A program made the translations under genes and the position numbers. DNA of 47,906 bases from an uncultured Pelagibacteraceae bacterium (lineage in GTDB: Bacteria; Pseudomonadota; Alphaproteobacteria; Pelagibacterales; Pelagibacteraceae), in assembly GCA_902543535.1 (NCBI GenBank), contig CACBYG010000008.1:1-47906 (forward strand). The letters are read 5' to 3'. Within the stretch, counting starts at the first letter, position 1. Every line of letters starts with the position of its first letter. The notes beneath the pieces are model-generated. The model was not told the DNA's origin, made no database searches, and was given only the letters and a program-made list of their open reading frames with translations. Shown here piece after piece: positions 9,083 to 17,850 of this stretch.

Positions 9083-10114
9083 TTAGTCAGCCATTGCAAT
9101 TAGGTTTTTAGCGTTATCTCTAGTTGTTCTGTACAACTTTTTATCTAACGGTACTAAACCAATGTCAGCTAAATAACCATTTTTACCTATCGCTTTAGTT
9201 GTAGTGAACTCTTTTACAAATTCATGTAAACCAGGGATCACACCAACGTGAGCCTTTTTAACGTAGAAAAATAATGGTCTTGCAACTGCATAGCTGTAAT
9301 CTTGAATAGATTCTAAAGATGGTTGACCACCCTCAATACTTGCAGCTTGAAGTTTATCTTTAGCAGCTAAGAAGTAACTGAAACCAAAGAAACCAAACAT
9401 TTCTTTATCTTGAGTAAGTTTTTGAATAATTAAACTATCATTTTCACCTACCTCAATTGCAGCACCATCTTCTCTGTAAAGTTTTTGTGGTTTTTTATAT
9501 TTTTTGTTTCCAGCTTCAAAACCTTTTTTATAAAGCGCTTTAGCTTCTTTTGGCATACCTTTTTTCATTACCAAAGAATTCCAAGCATCTCTTGTTCCAG
9601 AAGTTCCTGGAGGAATCATAACTGAAATTTTTTGTTTTGGTAAACTCGGATCTATTTGATCCCATGAAGTATAAATGTTATCAACTAATTTACCGTCAAC
9701 AACAGAGTGTTTCGCCAATGCTTTCCAAAGTTGCTCTTTAGTAAAGTTCACTGGTTTTGCATCTAAGCTGTATGCTAAAGTGATACCGTCATTACCGATT
9801 ACGATTTCAACGATTTCATTAACACCATTTTTTTTACATAGAGCTTTCTCTTTATCTTTCATTGCTCTTGATGCATTTGTTATATCTGGATGGTTTTCAC
9901 CTACACCAGCACAAAATAGTTTAGCTCCACCACCAGTACCAGTAGACTCGATTACAGGAGTTTTAAATCCTGTTCCACCAAATCTTTCAGCAACAACAGT
10001 TGCATAAGGGAATACTGTAGATGAACCAACTATTTTAATTTGATCTCTCGCTTGTGCAACAGTTGCAATAGTAAGTGCAACTAAAGATGCAACAATTATA
10101 GTTAGTTTTTTCAT
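9083..10114 (-). CDS. pstS: Phosphate ABC transporter substrate-binding protein PstS
   Basis: A periplasmic phosphate-binding protein. The mature domain begins near DQIKIVGSSTVFPYA and contains ESTGTGGGAKLFC and PPGTSGTRDAWN, the phosphate-cradling loops. The start is the ATG at 10114, preceded by AAAGGA, which gives 343 residues with a classic signal peptide: MKK, a hydrophobic core, and cleavage after AQA near residue 22. An in-frame ATG at 10132 adds six residues before the lysines and has no ribosome binding site. The gene has a Pho-box-like array about 63 bases upstream of its start and a strong terminator directly downstream. Confidence 0.95.
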   Translation of the reverse strand: MKKLTIIVASLVALTIATVAQARDQIKIVGSSTVFPYATVVAERFGGTGFKTPVIESTGTGGGAKLFCAGVGENHPDITNASRAMKDKEKALCKKNGVNEIVEIVIGNDGITLAYSLDAKPVNFTKEQLWKALAKHSVVDGKLVDNIYTSWDQIDPSLPKQKISVMIPPGTSGTRDAWNSLVMKKGMPKEAKALYKKGFEAGNKKYKKPQKLYREDGAAIEVGENDSLIIQKLTQDKEMFGFFGFSYFLAAKDKLQAASIEGGQPSLESIQDYSYAVARPLFFYVKKAHVGVIPGLHEFVKEFTTTKAIGKNGYLADIGLVPLDKKLYRTTRDNAKNLIAMAD

Positions 10115-10176
10115 TATCTTTAATCCTTTCATTAATTAAATATTTTCGACTCGTACAAATGGATTGAATCTTTAGT

Positions 10177-10204
10177 ATTACAGATTTGTTACATTTTTGT
10201 TAAA
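10177..10204 (-). promoter_or_regulatory. Putative Pho box array upstream of pstS
   Basis: Read on the minus strand, three six-base units, TTTAAC, TGTAAC and TGTAAT, start exactly 11 bases apart (10204-10199, 10193-10188 and 10182-10177). PhoB boxes are direct repeats of a TGTCA/TGTAAC-type unit at 11-bp spacing, so this matches in unit, period and orientation. The array ends 62 bases upstream of the pstS ATG. The -10 hexamer is not clear: TATTTA at 10142-10137 is one possibility. Confidence 0.72.
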
Positions 10205-10215
10205 AAGGTAACTTT

Positions 10216-10824
10216 TTAGTTGTATTTCATAGAGATAATTATCTCATTAGTTTCAGTTTCTAAGCCACCTTTACAAGAAACTGGACTAGAATTATCCCTA
10301 AAAGCAAGTTCTGGAGTTGGATATAAAGTAACTTCAAGTCTAACTAAATTTACTAGTTCCTCTAATACCATTGGATCATATCTCCATTTTGGCCAATTAG
10401 ATGGAGTAGAGAATATAGAAGTGAGGTAACTCGTTGCCATAGTATACCTATAATTACTCAAATTTTGATCTTTTAAAAGATGGTCCCTAACAGAATTAAA
10501 TATATTCCTACATCTAAAAGAATCTGACATGTAAGTTGATTTAACTAGCCCTTCTTCCATTGGAATAGATACAAGCATATCCACGCTATTTTTCCACCAA
10601 GATGACACGACATCTAAATAAAGTTCTTCATTATCAACTTCAGCATGTTGTTTTATAGCTGGATAAGTTTTTTTTAAATCCTCTTGTAATCTAAAAACCC
10701 CAATATCAAATACTGTTAGTTGCTGATTTCTTAAAATTGTGGAGATATCTAATGAATTACTATTTGTAATTGTTGAATAAATAAAAAGAAATGAAATTAA
10801 AAAATATTGAAATATTTTAATCAT
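10216..10824 (-). CDS. Unknown exported protein of the phosphate island
   Basis: I do not recognise this 202-residue protein. An N-terminal signal peptide is likely: MIKIF, then hydrophobic residues 6-18, with a cleavage region around SNS at 22-24. The mature part has no further membrane segment. It has two cysteines (C105 and C184), which could form a disulfide, and several tryptophans (W76, W77, W144, W147). No catalytic motif or lipobox is apparent. It lies between phoR and pstS in the same direction, 95 bases after phoR, and ends just before the pstS Pho box. A periplasmic role in phosphate scavenging or signalling is plausible by position only. Confidence 0.75.
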   Translation of the reverse strand: MIKIFQYFLISFLFIYSTITNSNSLDISTILRNQQLTVFDIGVFRLQEDLKKTYPAIKQHAEVDNEELYLDVVSSWWKNSVDMLVSIPMEEGLVKSTYMSDSFRCRNIFNSVRDHLLKDQNLSNYRYTMATSYLTSIFSTPSNWPKWRYDPMVLEELVNLVRLEVTLYPTPELAFRDNSSPVSCKGGLETETNEIIISMKYN

Positions 10825-10919
10825 TATAAAATTCTAGTTATACGTTAGTGAGAATCAATAAAAAATTTGTTAAATTTTCCCTAAATAAAAGCTAATTTTA
10901 AATAGTTTTTTAAAAAAAA

Positions 10920-12068
10920 TTATTTTGTTGGAAGATAAATTTTAATTTCGGTACCATCGTTAGGTTTACTTAGAATCTCATAATCTCCTCTATGTTGAGA
11001 TATAATATGTTTCATAATTGCTAGACCAAGTCCTGTTCCACCAACTTTTTTACTTTTTTCTGTATCAACTCTAAAAAATCTTTCAGTTATTCTTGGAAGT
11101 AACTCTTGAGGTATTCCAATACCTTCATCTTTAATACTAATTAAAATATTTTTGTTAATTAACTTTCCTTCACTATTTTGACTTTTAATATAAATATTTT
11201 TTCCATCACTAGAATACTTTATTGAATTATCAATTAAATTAGAAAATACAGTTAGAAGCTTTTCTTCATCACCATAAACTAAAGTGGGATCCATAAGTTC
11301 AATATTTAAGTTAATTTTTTTTTTATCTAAAACTAATTCAAAGTTACTTTTAATATTAGTAAAAATATTATTTAAATTCACAATTTTATCAGGCTTGATG
11401 TGTTCCTCTAATTCTATTCTACTCAAAATCAATAAGTCATTAATTAGGTTTTCCATTCTTGAAACCTGATCATTCATAATTTTCATAAATTTTTTCTGAG
11501 CTTTAAAGTCATCAGCAGCAGGTCCTAATATAGTTTCTAAAGAACCTTTAATTGATACTAAAGGAGTTCTTAATTCATGACTCACATTTGCAACAAAGTC
11601 AGTCTTAAATTTTTGAGCTTTTGTAATTTCTGTAAAATCTTTAAAAAATAGCACAACTGAATTTTCTTCAGGAAATAGATATGTGGGTCCTGGAATAATA
11701 TAAATTTTATATAATTGGTAAGAAGGAAGATTAATCTCAACATCTGCATATTTTGTAGATTGATCTTTTATAGCCTCATCTATTTTCTCTAAAAGATTAG
11801 TATCTCTTATTACACTAGATATATTTTTATCAATTAGATTTTCACCAAATCTACTTTTTGCACTTTTATTTAAATATTTGATTTGATTATATTTATCCAA
11901 TGCAAAAAATTGATCTTCTAATTCTTCAATAATAACTCTTTTACTTAAATCCTTTTTGTCAGTTTTGTTTTCTATAGTAGCTGTATTGGTGGGATTGACT
12001 TTTTTTTTAAATAAAAAATATAATAATATTAAAATTATGATTACTAAAACCAATTCTAAAGAAAACAT
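10920..12068 (-). CDS. phoR: Phosphate regulon sensor histidine kinase PhoR
   Basis: A membrane-anchored histidine kinase. One membrane segment lies near the N-terminus (hydrophobic run ELVLVIIILILLYFLF), followed by a PAS domain. The HisKA motif FVANVSHELRTPL carries the phosphoacceptor histidine. HATPase motifs follow: NLIDNSIKYS, DEGIGIP and GGTGLGLAI. PhoR phosphorylates PhoB when PstSCAB and PhoU report low phosphate. The ATG at 12068 gives 382 residues. A TTG at 12083 would add five more; neither has a convincing ribosome binding site. It follows agt by 21-36 bases, unusually putting the sensor inside the lipid-remodelling transcript rather than next to phoB. Confidence 0.92.
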   Translation of the reverse strand: MFSLELVLVIIILILLYFLFKKKVNPTNTATIENKTDKKDLSKRVIIEELEDQFFALDKYNQIKYLNKSAKSRFGENLIDKNISSVIRDTNLLEKIDEAIKDQSTKYADVEINLPSYQLYKIYIIPGPTYLFPEENSVVLFFKDFTEITKAQKFKTDFVANVSHELRTPLVSIKGSLETILGPAADDFKAQKKFMKIMNDQVSRMENLINDLLILSRIELEEHIKPDKIVNLNNIFTNIKSNFELVLDKKKINLNIELMDPTLVYGDEEKLLTVFSNLIDNSIKYSSDGKNIYIKSQNSEGKLINKNILISIKDEGIGIPQELLPRITERFFRVDTEKSKKVGGTGLGLAIMKHIISQHRGDYEILSKPNDGTEIKIYLPTK

Positions 12069-12104
12069 TATCTGTTTTAACAAATGAAATTAAGAATGTC
12101 TGTA

Positions 12105-13112
12105 CTAATTGTTTGGTGAAATATTTTCGAAGAATATTTTAGCTGTTTCTTCCCAGCTATATTTTTTAGCAAATTCTAAACAATCTTCTCTATTAATCTT
12201 TAACGCCTTAAGTGCAGAGGCTTTAAGATCATTATCTAGGGTATCTATGTTACTTCCTCCTAATATATCTTTGGGACCTGGAACAGGATAAGCGGCAACT
12301 GGTGTACCACAATTTAATGACTCAAGGACAACAATACCAAAAGTATCTGTTTTGCTTGGAAAAACAAAAACGTCAGAAGAAGCAAAATGAGATGCTAATT
12401 CTCCATTTGTTTTCTCACCTAAAAAAATATCTTTTGGGAACTTCTTTTTTAAATTATTTAAATCTGGTCCTTTACCAATGATAACTTTTGTACCTTCTAA
12501 ATCTAAATCTAAAAAAGCCTTGATATTTTTTTCAACAGCCACTCTTCCGACATAAATCCATATGGGTCTTTTGTAAGGTAAATCTCTTTTAACTGGGTTT
12601 TTAAAAGCTCCATGATTACCACCCCTTGTCCAAGTAACCATTTTATTATTATCAACCCCTAATGCTATTAGTTCTTCTCTCATTGACTCTGTTGTGACTA
12701 AAATCCTTTCAGCTTTATTATGAAAATTACATAAAAACTTCTCTGACCATTTTGCAGGTACGATTGGCATGTAAAGTTTCATATACTTATCAAATCTAGT
12801 GTGAAAGCTAGTAGTAAATTTTAAATCATTTTTAATACAGTGCCTTCTTGCCATAAAACCTAAGGGACCTTCGGTTGCAATGTGTATTGCATCTGGTTTT
12901 ATCGCATTAATTAAATTACTTACTCTTGGCCAAACATTTAATGATAATCTAATTTCATTATATTTTGGCATAGGAACAGTAAGAAATTGTTGGGGTGTGA
13001 TGTACTCTATGTTGTGACCTTGGGATTTTAATATTTCTCCAGTTTGATGCAAAGTTCTAACCACACCATTCACTTGTGGATAATATGCATCTGTTACGAT
13101 TAGAATTTTCAC
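12105..13112 (-). CDS. agt: Lipid glycosyltransferase, GT4 family (Agt-like)
   Basis: A 335-residue retaining glycosyltransferase with the GT-B fold. The N-terminal acceptor domain begins KILIVTDAYYPQVNGVVRT. The donor domain has IWIYVGRVAVEKNI and the nucleotide-sugar motif FPSKTDTFGIVVLESLNCGTPV (about 251-272), where D256 and E264 correspond to the EX7E pair. It is related to the alpha-mannosyl/sulfoquinovosyl transferases. Phosphate-starved SAR11 cells are reported to make glucosyl- and glucuronosyl-diacylglycerol using such an enzyme acting on diacylglycerol released by PlcP. The start codon is GTG, two bases after the plcP stop. The exact sugar is not readable from sequence. Confidence 0.85.
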   Translation of the reverse strand: MKILIVTDAYYPQVNGVVRTLHQTGEILKSQGHNIEYITPQQFLTVPMPKYNEIRLSLNVWPRVSNLINAIKPDAIHIATEGPLGFMARRHCIKNDLKFTTSFHTRFDKYMKLYMPIVPAKWSEKFLCNFHNKAERILVTTESMREELIALGVDNNKMVTWTRGGNHGAFKNPVKRDLPYKRPIWIYVGRVAVEKNIKAFLDLDLEGTKVIIGKGPDLNNLKKKFPKDIFLGEKTNGELASHFASSDVFVFPSKTDTFGIVVLESLNCGTPVAAYPVPGPKDILGGSNIDTLDNDLKASALKALKINREDCLEFAKKYSWEETAKIFFENISPNN

Positions 13113-13114
13113 GC

Positions 13115-13951
13115 TTAAGAAGCTTTCTTTAATTCGTCTATTTTATCTGATTTACTAATTTCTTTTTCTTTTTCTTGATCCTCTGCAACAAAATTGTTTC
13201 TTACCTTGTCCCAATATATAATTTCAAAAGTTCCATCATATTTTTCAGCTAGTGCAGTACAAGATTCTACCCAGTCACCACAATTCAAATAATTTACACC
13301 ATTAAAATTTTGGTCTTCTGCATGATGAATATGACCGCAAATTATGCCATCAAATTTTTTTCTTTTTGCATAATCCGATACTGTTTTTTCATATTCACCT
13401 ATATATTTAACTGCATTTTTAACTTTGTATTTTAAAAATTTTGCTAGAGACCAATAATTTTTTCCTCTTAGTTTTCTAAAAAAATTTATAACAATATTTA
13501 ATTTAAGTAAGAGTTCATATGCAATTGACCCTAACTTAGATAACCATTTTGCATATTTCATTACGCCATCCCAAGCATCACCGTGGACTACAAGATATTT
13601 TTTTCCAAGTGGTGTCTCATGAATAACTCTGTTAACTATATTGATATCTCCAAAATGCATTGGTATAAATTTTCTAAAAATCTCGTCGTGATTTCCAATT
13701 ATATAAAATACTTTAGTACCGTGCCTTGCTTTTCTTAAAATTTTTTGGATTACGTCATTGTGCTGTTGAGGCCAATAAAACGTTTTCTGCATAGCCCAGA
13801 CATCTATCATGTCTCCTACAAGGTATAAATTTTCTGACCTTGAAAATTTAAAAAACTCTAGCAATTTGTCAGCCTGACATCCTTTAGTGCCTAAATGGAC
13901 ATCGGATATAAATAAACTTTTGTAAGTTATTAAAGATTTTTTTGTTTTCAT
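13115..13951 (-). CDS. plcP: PlcP-type phospholipase C (metallophosphoesterase)
   Basis: A 278-residue calcineurin-like metallophosphoesterase of the UDP-2,3-diacylglucosamine-hydrolase-related group that includes PlcP. All metal ligands are present: D17 and H19 in ISDVHLG, D47 in VGDMIDVW, GNHDE at 86-90, H123 in VVHGDAWD, and GHIHH at 206-210. PlcP removes head groups from phospholipids under phosphate starvation, freeing phosphate and leaving diacylglycerol. The lysine-rich C-terminus may aid membrane contact. It is followed directly by agt, the expected next step, and by phoR. A Pho-box-like repeat lies upstream. The alternative, a true LpxH for lipid A, is less likely given the Pho neighbours. 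Confidence 0.85.
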   Translation of the reverse strand: MKTKKSLITYKSLFISDVHLGTKGCQADKLLEFFKFSRSENLYLVGDMIDVWAMQKTFYWPQQHNDVIQKILRKARHGTKVFYIIGNHDEIFRKFIPMHFGDINIVNRVIHETPLGKKYLVVHGDAWDGVMKYAKWLSKLGSIAYELLLKLNIVINFFRKLRGKNYWSLAKFLKYKVKNAVKYIGEYEKTVSDYAKRKKFDGIICGHIHHAEDQNFNGVNYLNCGDWVESCTALAEKYDGTFEIIYWDKVRNNFVAEDQEKEKEISKSDKIDELKKAS

Positions 13952-13970
13952 ATTTTCTTGTTAAAATTAG

Positions 13971-13993
13971 TGATTCTATTATAAGTAGAATCA
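13971..13993. promoter_or_regulatory. Inverted repeat in the plcP/dagK divergent promoter
   Basis: TGATTCTA (13971-13978) and TAGAATCA (13986-13993) form perfect 8-base arms around a 7-base centre. The repeat covers a perfect minus-strand TATAAT (13983-13978) that could be the plcP -10 element. It also covers a plus-strand TATAAG (13980-13985) that sits 16 bases after TTGTTA (13958-13963), a plausible dagK promoter. It could be an operator for an unidentified dimeric regulator, or simply overlapping promoter elements. Confidence 0.45.
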
Positions 13994-14016
13994 TTAATTT
14001 AATACTACATGTTAAT

Positions 14017-14033
14017 GTTACAGAATTATTAAA
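14017..14033 (-). promoter_or_regulatory. Putative Pho box upstream of plcP
   Basis: On the minus strand, TTTAAT (14033-14028) and TGTAAC (14022-14017) start 11 bases apart, the same units, period and orientation as in the pstS array. The box ends 65 bases from the plcP ATG, close to the 62 bases at pstS. A third unit at the next 11-base step (CATGTA) is degenerate. Two units only, so it is weaker than the pstS site. Confidence 0.55.
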
Positions 14034-14034
14034 T

Positions 14035-14925
14035 ATGAAATTTTGCCTTATATATAATAAGAAATCAGCAGGTGGAAAAAAGTCAAAATTTATTAAAAAA
14101 ATAGTTGATGAAATATCAAATCACCACAAAGTTGATTTATTTGAAACATCAAATGAGTCTGAAGCCTCTGAAATAATAAAAAACTTTGAGATGAATAACT
14201 ACGATAGATTGTTAGTTGCTGGCGGAGATGGTTCCGTTTCTTTTGCAATTAATGAATTAATAAAAAATAATTTCAAACTACCCGAGAATTTTGCAATTGG
14301 ATATATTCCAGCTGGTACGGCTAATATTTTGCAAGCAGAATTAGGTATGACTAAAAATGTAAAACATATAGCTAATACGCTTACTTCAGATAATTATGAT
14401 AAAACATGTTTGGTTAAAATTAATGACAAGCATTTTATTTTAATGGCAGGTATTGGATGGGACGCTCAAATTGTTAATTCTATTGACGCTTATTTAAAGA
14501 AAATTCTAGGTAAAGTTATTTTTGGTATCAAAGGTTTCCAAAAATTTTTATCGATGAATAATAAAAAAATTAAAGTATCAATAGATAAAGAGGATATATT
14601 TGCTGATTGGGTGCTATGCTCAAATAGTAAATACTATGCTGGACACCATAAAATTACAGACACACATATATTTGATAAAAAATTTACTACCTATATTTTT
14701 AAGGATCTAAAAAGATATAAATTGCTTTATTATATCTATTTAATAGCTGTATATGGAAATTTGGATAAATCTAAATCAGTGATTACTATACATGTAAATG
14801 AAATTAAATTTGATGGTTTGGGCAATAATATACCTGTGCAAATTGATGGTGATAATTTCGGTGAGCACAAAAAAATAGTTGTTTCGTCTTCGGAAAGAAA
14901 ATTTAATATCTTAAAAGCAGCTTAA
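14035..14925 (+). CDS. Diacylglycerol kinase-family lipid kinase
   Basis: A 296-residue DAGK_cat-domain protein. The nucleotide-binding motif LLVAGGDGSVSFAINEL is at about 59-75 (GGDGS 63-67), followed by GYIPAGTANILQAELG near 89-104 and a C-terminal beta domain. Family members phosphorylate diacylglycerol, sphingosine or related lipids with ATP. The start is the ATG at 14035, because the N-terminus MKFCLIYNKKSAGG then aligns with the family; the longer frame from 13942 adds 31 unrelated residues. It diverges from plcP, so it could recycle diacylglycerol made by PlcP into phosphatidic acid. That role is inferred from context. It ends one base from manC on the other strand. Confidence 0.85.
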   Translation: MKFCLIYNKKSAGGKKSKFIKKIVDEISNHHKVDLFETSNESEASEIIKNFEMNNYDRLLVAGGDGSVSFAINELIKNNFKLPENFAIGYIPAGTANILQAELGMTKNVKHIANTLTSDNYDKTCLVKINDKHFILMAGIGWDAQIVNSIDAYLKKILGKVIFGIKGFQKFLSMNNKKIKVSIDKEDIFADWVLCSNSKYYAGHHKITDTHIFDKKFTTYIFKDLKRYKLLYYIYLIAVYGNLDKSKSVITIHVNEIKFDGLGNNIPVQIDGDNFGEHKKIVVSSSERKFNILKAA

Positions 14926-14926
14926 T

Positions 14927-16132
14927 CTATTTTACACGTCCATAAAAATCCTGGTATCTAACTATATCTGTTTCTTTAAGTATTGATCCTATTTGAGCTT
15001 CCATTATTTTTACAGGTTTTTTTCCAGGGTTTTGAATTCTATGTACTGATTGTAGTGGTATAAATATATGGTCATTTGGTTTTTTCATAAAACTATCTTT
15101 ATTTAAAGTGATCTTGGGATTTCCTTGTGTAACTAGCCAATGTTCAGCTCTATGATGATGTTTCTGTAAACTTAATATTCCTTTTGGTTTAACAAATAAT
15201 TCTTTAATCAAGAACTCTTTACCATTGAATAAATTTGTATATTTCCCCCAGGGACGATGAAAAATATTTTTTTTCATAACTAATTTGTTTTTATTTTTGT
15301 CATACATCTTTAATATTTCTTTCCAGCTTCCAAGATCTGACCAGGGGATATCTAATTTAATAGCATTGATTTGTTTTGTTTTTTCTAAAATTGCATAATC
15401 AAAAGATTTAGCAGAGGCTTCTATAAATGAAGCTTTATTTAAATAGTAAGTATTAGCTTTATACTTTGCTTTATTAACTGAATTTAAACAATTTCTGTAA
15501 ATACTTGGATTATATTTTTTAAAGTTATTAATTATTGAATCTTTTCGAAGAAAAAACATTCCTGAATTCCAATAACCTTTTTGTTTAATTACTTGTTTTG
15601 CTCTACTTTCTTTAGGTTTTTCTATGAATTTTGTTACTTTATTTATATTTCCTTTAATTTTTTTGGTTACAAAATATCCATATTCACTTGAGGGTGAGGA
15701 TGGTTTAATTCCAAATATGAAAATATTTTGGTCAGTTAATTTTGTCTTATTTTTGTTAATGGCTTTATTAAAAACGCTCATCTTTTCAATCAAATGGTCT
15801 GCTGTAAAAAACATTAACGGTTGATTTTTAGAAATGTCTTTTATTAAAGCAGTACTTAAAATAGCAGGTGCTGTATTTCTTTTTGCAGGTTCTAAAACAA
15901 TTTTATATTTTTTAATCTTATTTTTTTTAAGGTGTTTTTTTACCTCTTTTAAATATTTCTTATTAGTGCTGATAATTGGTGCATCATAAATTGATGCTTT
16001 TGTTCTCTCTAAAGTTTTACCAAGTAGTGTCCAATTACCAAAATCAATAAATTGTTTTGCTTGATGATTTTTAGAATTTGGCCAAAGTCGAGTTCCAGCA
16101 CCTCCACATAAAATGACTGGACGAATTTTCAT
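14927..16132 (-). CDS. manC: Mannose-1-phosphate guanylyltransferase / mannose-6-phosphate isomerase
   Basis: A 401-residue enzyme of the type II PMI-GMP family. The N-terminal nucleotidyltransferase has VILCGGAGTRLWP (7-18) with the KQF metal/sugar lysine after it, and VTKFIEKP further on. The C-terminal cupin has RPWGKYTNLF and LQKHHHRAEHWLV, the isomerase metal site. It makes GDP-mannose for surface polysaccharide or glycolipid. It is about 60-70 residues shorter than typical members, mainly in the linker, without losing recognisable motifs. Its ATG overlaps the ilvD stop (TAATG), so it is the last gene of the valS-ilvD-manC run. Confidence 0.9.
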   Translation of the reverse strand: MKIRPVILCGGAGTRLWPNSKNHQAKQFIDFGNWTLLGKTLERTKASIYDAPIISTNKKYLKEVKKHLKKNKIKKYKIVLEPAKRNTAPAILSTALIKDISKNQPLMFFTADHLIEKMSVFNKAINKNKTKLTDQNIFIFGIKPSSPSSEYGYFVTKKIKGNINKVTKFIEKPKESRAKQVIKQKGYWNSGMFFLRKDSIINNFKKYNPSIYRNCLNSVNKAKYKANTYYLNKASFIEASAKSFDYAILEKTKQINAIKLDIPWSDLGSWKEILKMYDKNKNKLVMKKNIFHRPWGKYTNLFNGKEFLIKELFVKPKGILSLQKHHHRAEHWLVTQGNPKITLNKDSFMKKPNDHIFIPLQSVHRIQNPGKKPVKIMEAQIGSILKETDIVRYQDFYGRVK

Positions 16133-17850
16133 TAAATCTCTGAATAATCCTTAACTTCTTTTTTCTTACCTGGATGTGTTGGTGCGCCTAAAAACGCTGG
16201 ACCAACGGTTTGCGCATATTTCCATAAAGTACCAGATCCAAAATCAGATTTTCTAGCTCTCCATTTTCTTTTTCTAGAAGCTAATTCTTTTTTAGAAAGT
16301 CTGACATTGATAGTTCCTTTTTGGGCATCGATATCAATGATATCTCCATTACGTAAAAGGCCTATAGGACCTCCTAGGGCAGCCTCAGGGCCTACATGTC
16401 CCACACAGAAGCCTCTGGTAGCTCCAGAGAACCTTCCATCAGTTATAAGAGCTACTTTCTCCCCTTTTCCCTGTCCATAGATTGCACCTGTTGTAGATAA
16501 CATTTCTCTCATACCAGGACCACCTACTGGTCCTTCGTATCTAATTATAATTACATCACCATCATTATACTTTTTGCTTTGAACGGCTTTCATTGCACTT
16601 TCTTCGTTATCAAAACATCTTGCTTTTCCAGTAAATTGTAATTTTGCTAATCCAGCAACTTTTACTATCGCTCCATCTGGAGCTAAGTTACCTTTTAAAC
16701 CAACTACACCTCCTGTAGGTGATAATGGATCTTTATAAGATCTCATTACTTTTTGTTTAGGGTTAAATTTAATATTTTTTAAATTTTCTTTCATTGTTTT
16801 CCCTGTAACAGTCATACAATCACCATGAATATAACCACCTTCATATAAAGTTTTTAACAACATCGGCACACCACCTGCTAACCACATATCTTTTGCAACG
16901 TATTTTCCACCTGGTTTTAAATCAGCTAGATACGGAGTTCTTTTAAAAATTTTAGCAACATCCATTAAGTCAAATTTTATTCCTGCTTCATTTGCAATTG
17001 CCGGTAAATGTAATCCAGCATTAGTAGAGCCACCTGTTGCAGCAACTATTGTTGCAGCATTTTCTAAAGCTTTTCTTGTTACAATATCTCTTGGCTTAAT
17101 TTGTTTTTTTAAAAGTTGCATAACCATTTTGCCACTTTCTTTTGCATACTTATCTCTTTCCTCGTATGGTGCTGGAGTTCCTGCTGAATATGGTAATGCT
17201 AAACCAATAGCCTCAGATACACAGGCCATAGTATTTGCAGTAAATTGGCCTCCACAAGCACCTGCACTAGGACAAGCAACTAACTCTAATTTTCTAAGTT
17301 CTGCAGATGACATTTTACCTGATGAATGTTTTCCAACCGCTTCAAATACATCAACCACCGTTACATCTTTACCTTTATATCTTCCTGGAAGAATTGAACC
17401 TCCATAAATAAAAACACTTGGAACATTTAATCTGACCATCGACATCATTAATCCTGGCAAAGATTTATCACATCCTGCAATACCAACTAATGCATCATAA
17501 CAGTGTCCTCTGACTGTTAACTCCGCTGAGTCTGCAATTACTTCTCTTGAGATCAAAGAAGATTTCATTCCTTCATGACCCATTGCAATTCCATCCGTAA
17601 CAGTAATAGTACAAAATTCTCTTGGAGTGCCACCATTTGATCTAACCCCTTTTTTAACAGATTGAGCCTGTCGCATTAAAGCAATGTTACAAGGAGCTGC
17701 CTCATTCCATGTAGAAACTACGCCTACAAAGGGTTTTGCTACATCTTTTTCAGTTTCTCCCATTGCATAATAAAATGATCTATGTGGAGCTCTATCTGCT
17801 CCTAATGATGTATGTCTGCTTGGAAGTTTCTTCTTATTAAATTTTGCCAT
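16132..17850 (-). CDS. ilvD: Dihydroxy-acid dehydratase
   Basis: The fourth step of valine and isoleucine synthesis: dehydration of dihydroxy-acids to 2-keto acids with an iron-sulfur cluster. It has 572 residues, a normal length. The cysteine ligand motifs are visible in [15 protein letters not shown] and [19 protein letters not shown], and the conserved [19 protein letters not shown] lies near the C-terminus. The start overlaps the valS stop by one base (TAATG). Placing a valine biosynthetic gene directly after valyl-tRNA synthetase links supply and use of the same amino acid in one transcript. Confidence 0.97.
   Translation of the reverse strand: MAKFNKKKLPSRHTSLGADRAPHRSFYYAMGETEKDVAKPFVGVVSTWNEAAPCNIALMRQAQSVKKGVRSNGGTPREFCTITVTDGIAMGHEGMKSSLISREVIADSAELTVRGHCYDALVGIAGCDKSLPGLMMSMVRLNVPSVFIYGGSILPGRYKGKDVTVVDVFEAVGKHSSGKMSSAELRKLELVACPSAGACGGQFTANTMACVSEAIGLALPYSAGTPAPYEERDKYAKESGKMVMQLLKKQIKPRDIVTRKALENAATIVAATGGSTNAGLHLPAIANEAGIKFDLMDVAKIFKRTPYLADLKPGGKYVAKDMWLAGGVPMLLKTLYEGGYIHGDCMTVTGKTMKENLKNIKFNPKQKVMRSYKDPLSPTGGVVGLKGNLAPDGAIVKVAGLAKLQFTGKARCFDNEESAMKAVQSKKYNDGDVIIIRYEGPVGGPGMREMLSTTGAIYGQGKGEKVALITDGRFSGATRGFCVGHVGPEAALGGPIGLLRNGDIIDIDAQKGTINVRLSKKELASRKRKWRARKSDFGSGTLWKYAQTVGPAFLGAPTHPGKKKEVKDYSEI

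Noticed and set aside
12069-12083. A TTG start for phoR.
   Set aside because: It adds only five residues and has no ribosome binding site; the ATG at 12068 is simpler, though the choice is not certain.
13942-14034. A longer start for the diacylglycerol-kinase-like gene, adding 31 residues.
   Set aside because: The added residues do not match the family, the extension overlaps the plcP start and crosses the whole divergent promoter region, and the ATG at 14035 gives the normal N-terminus.
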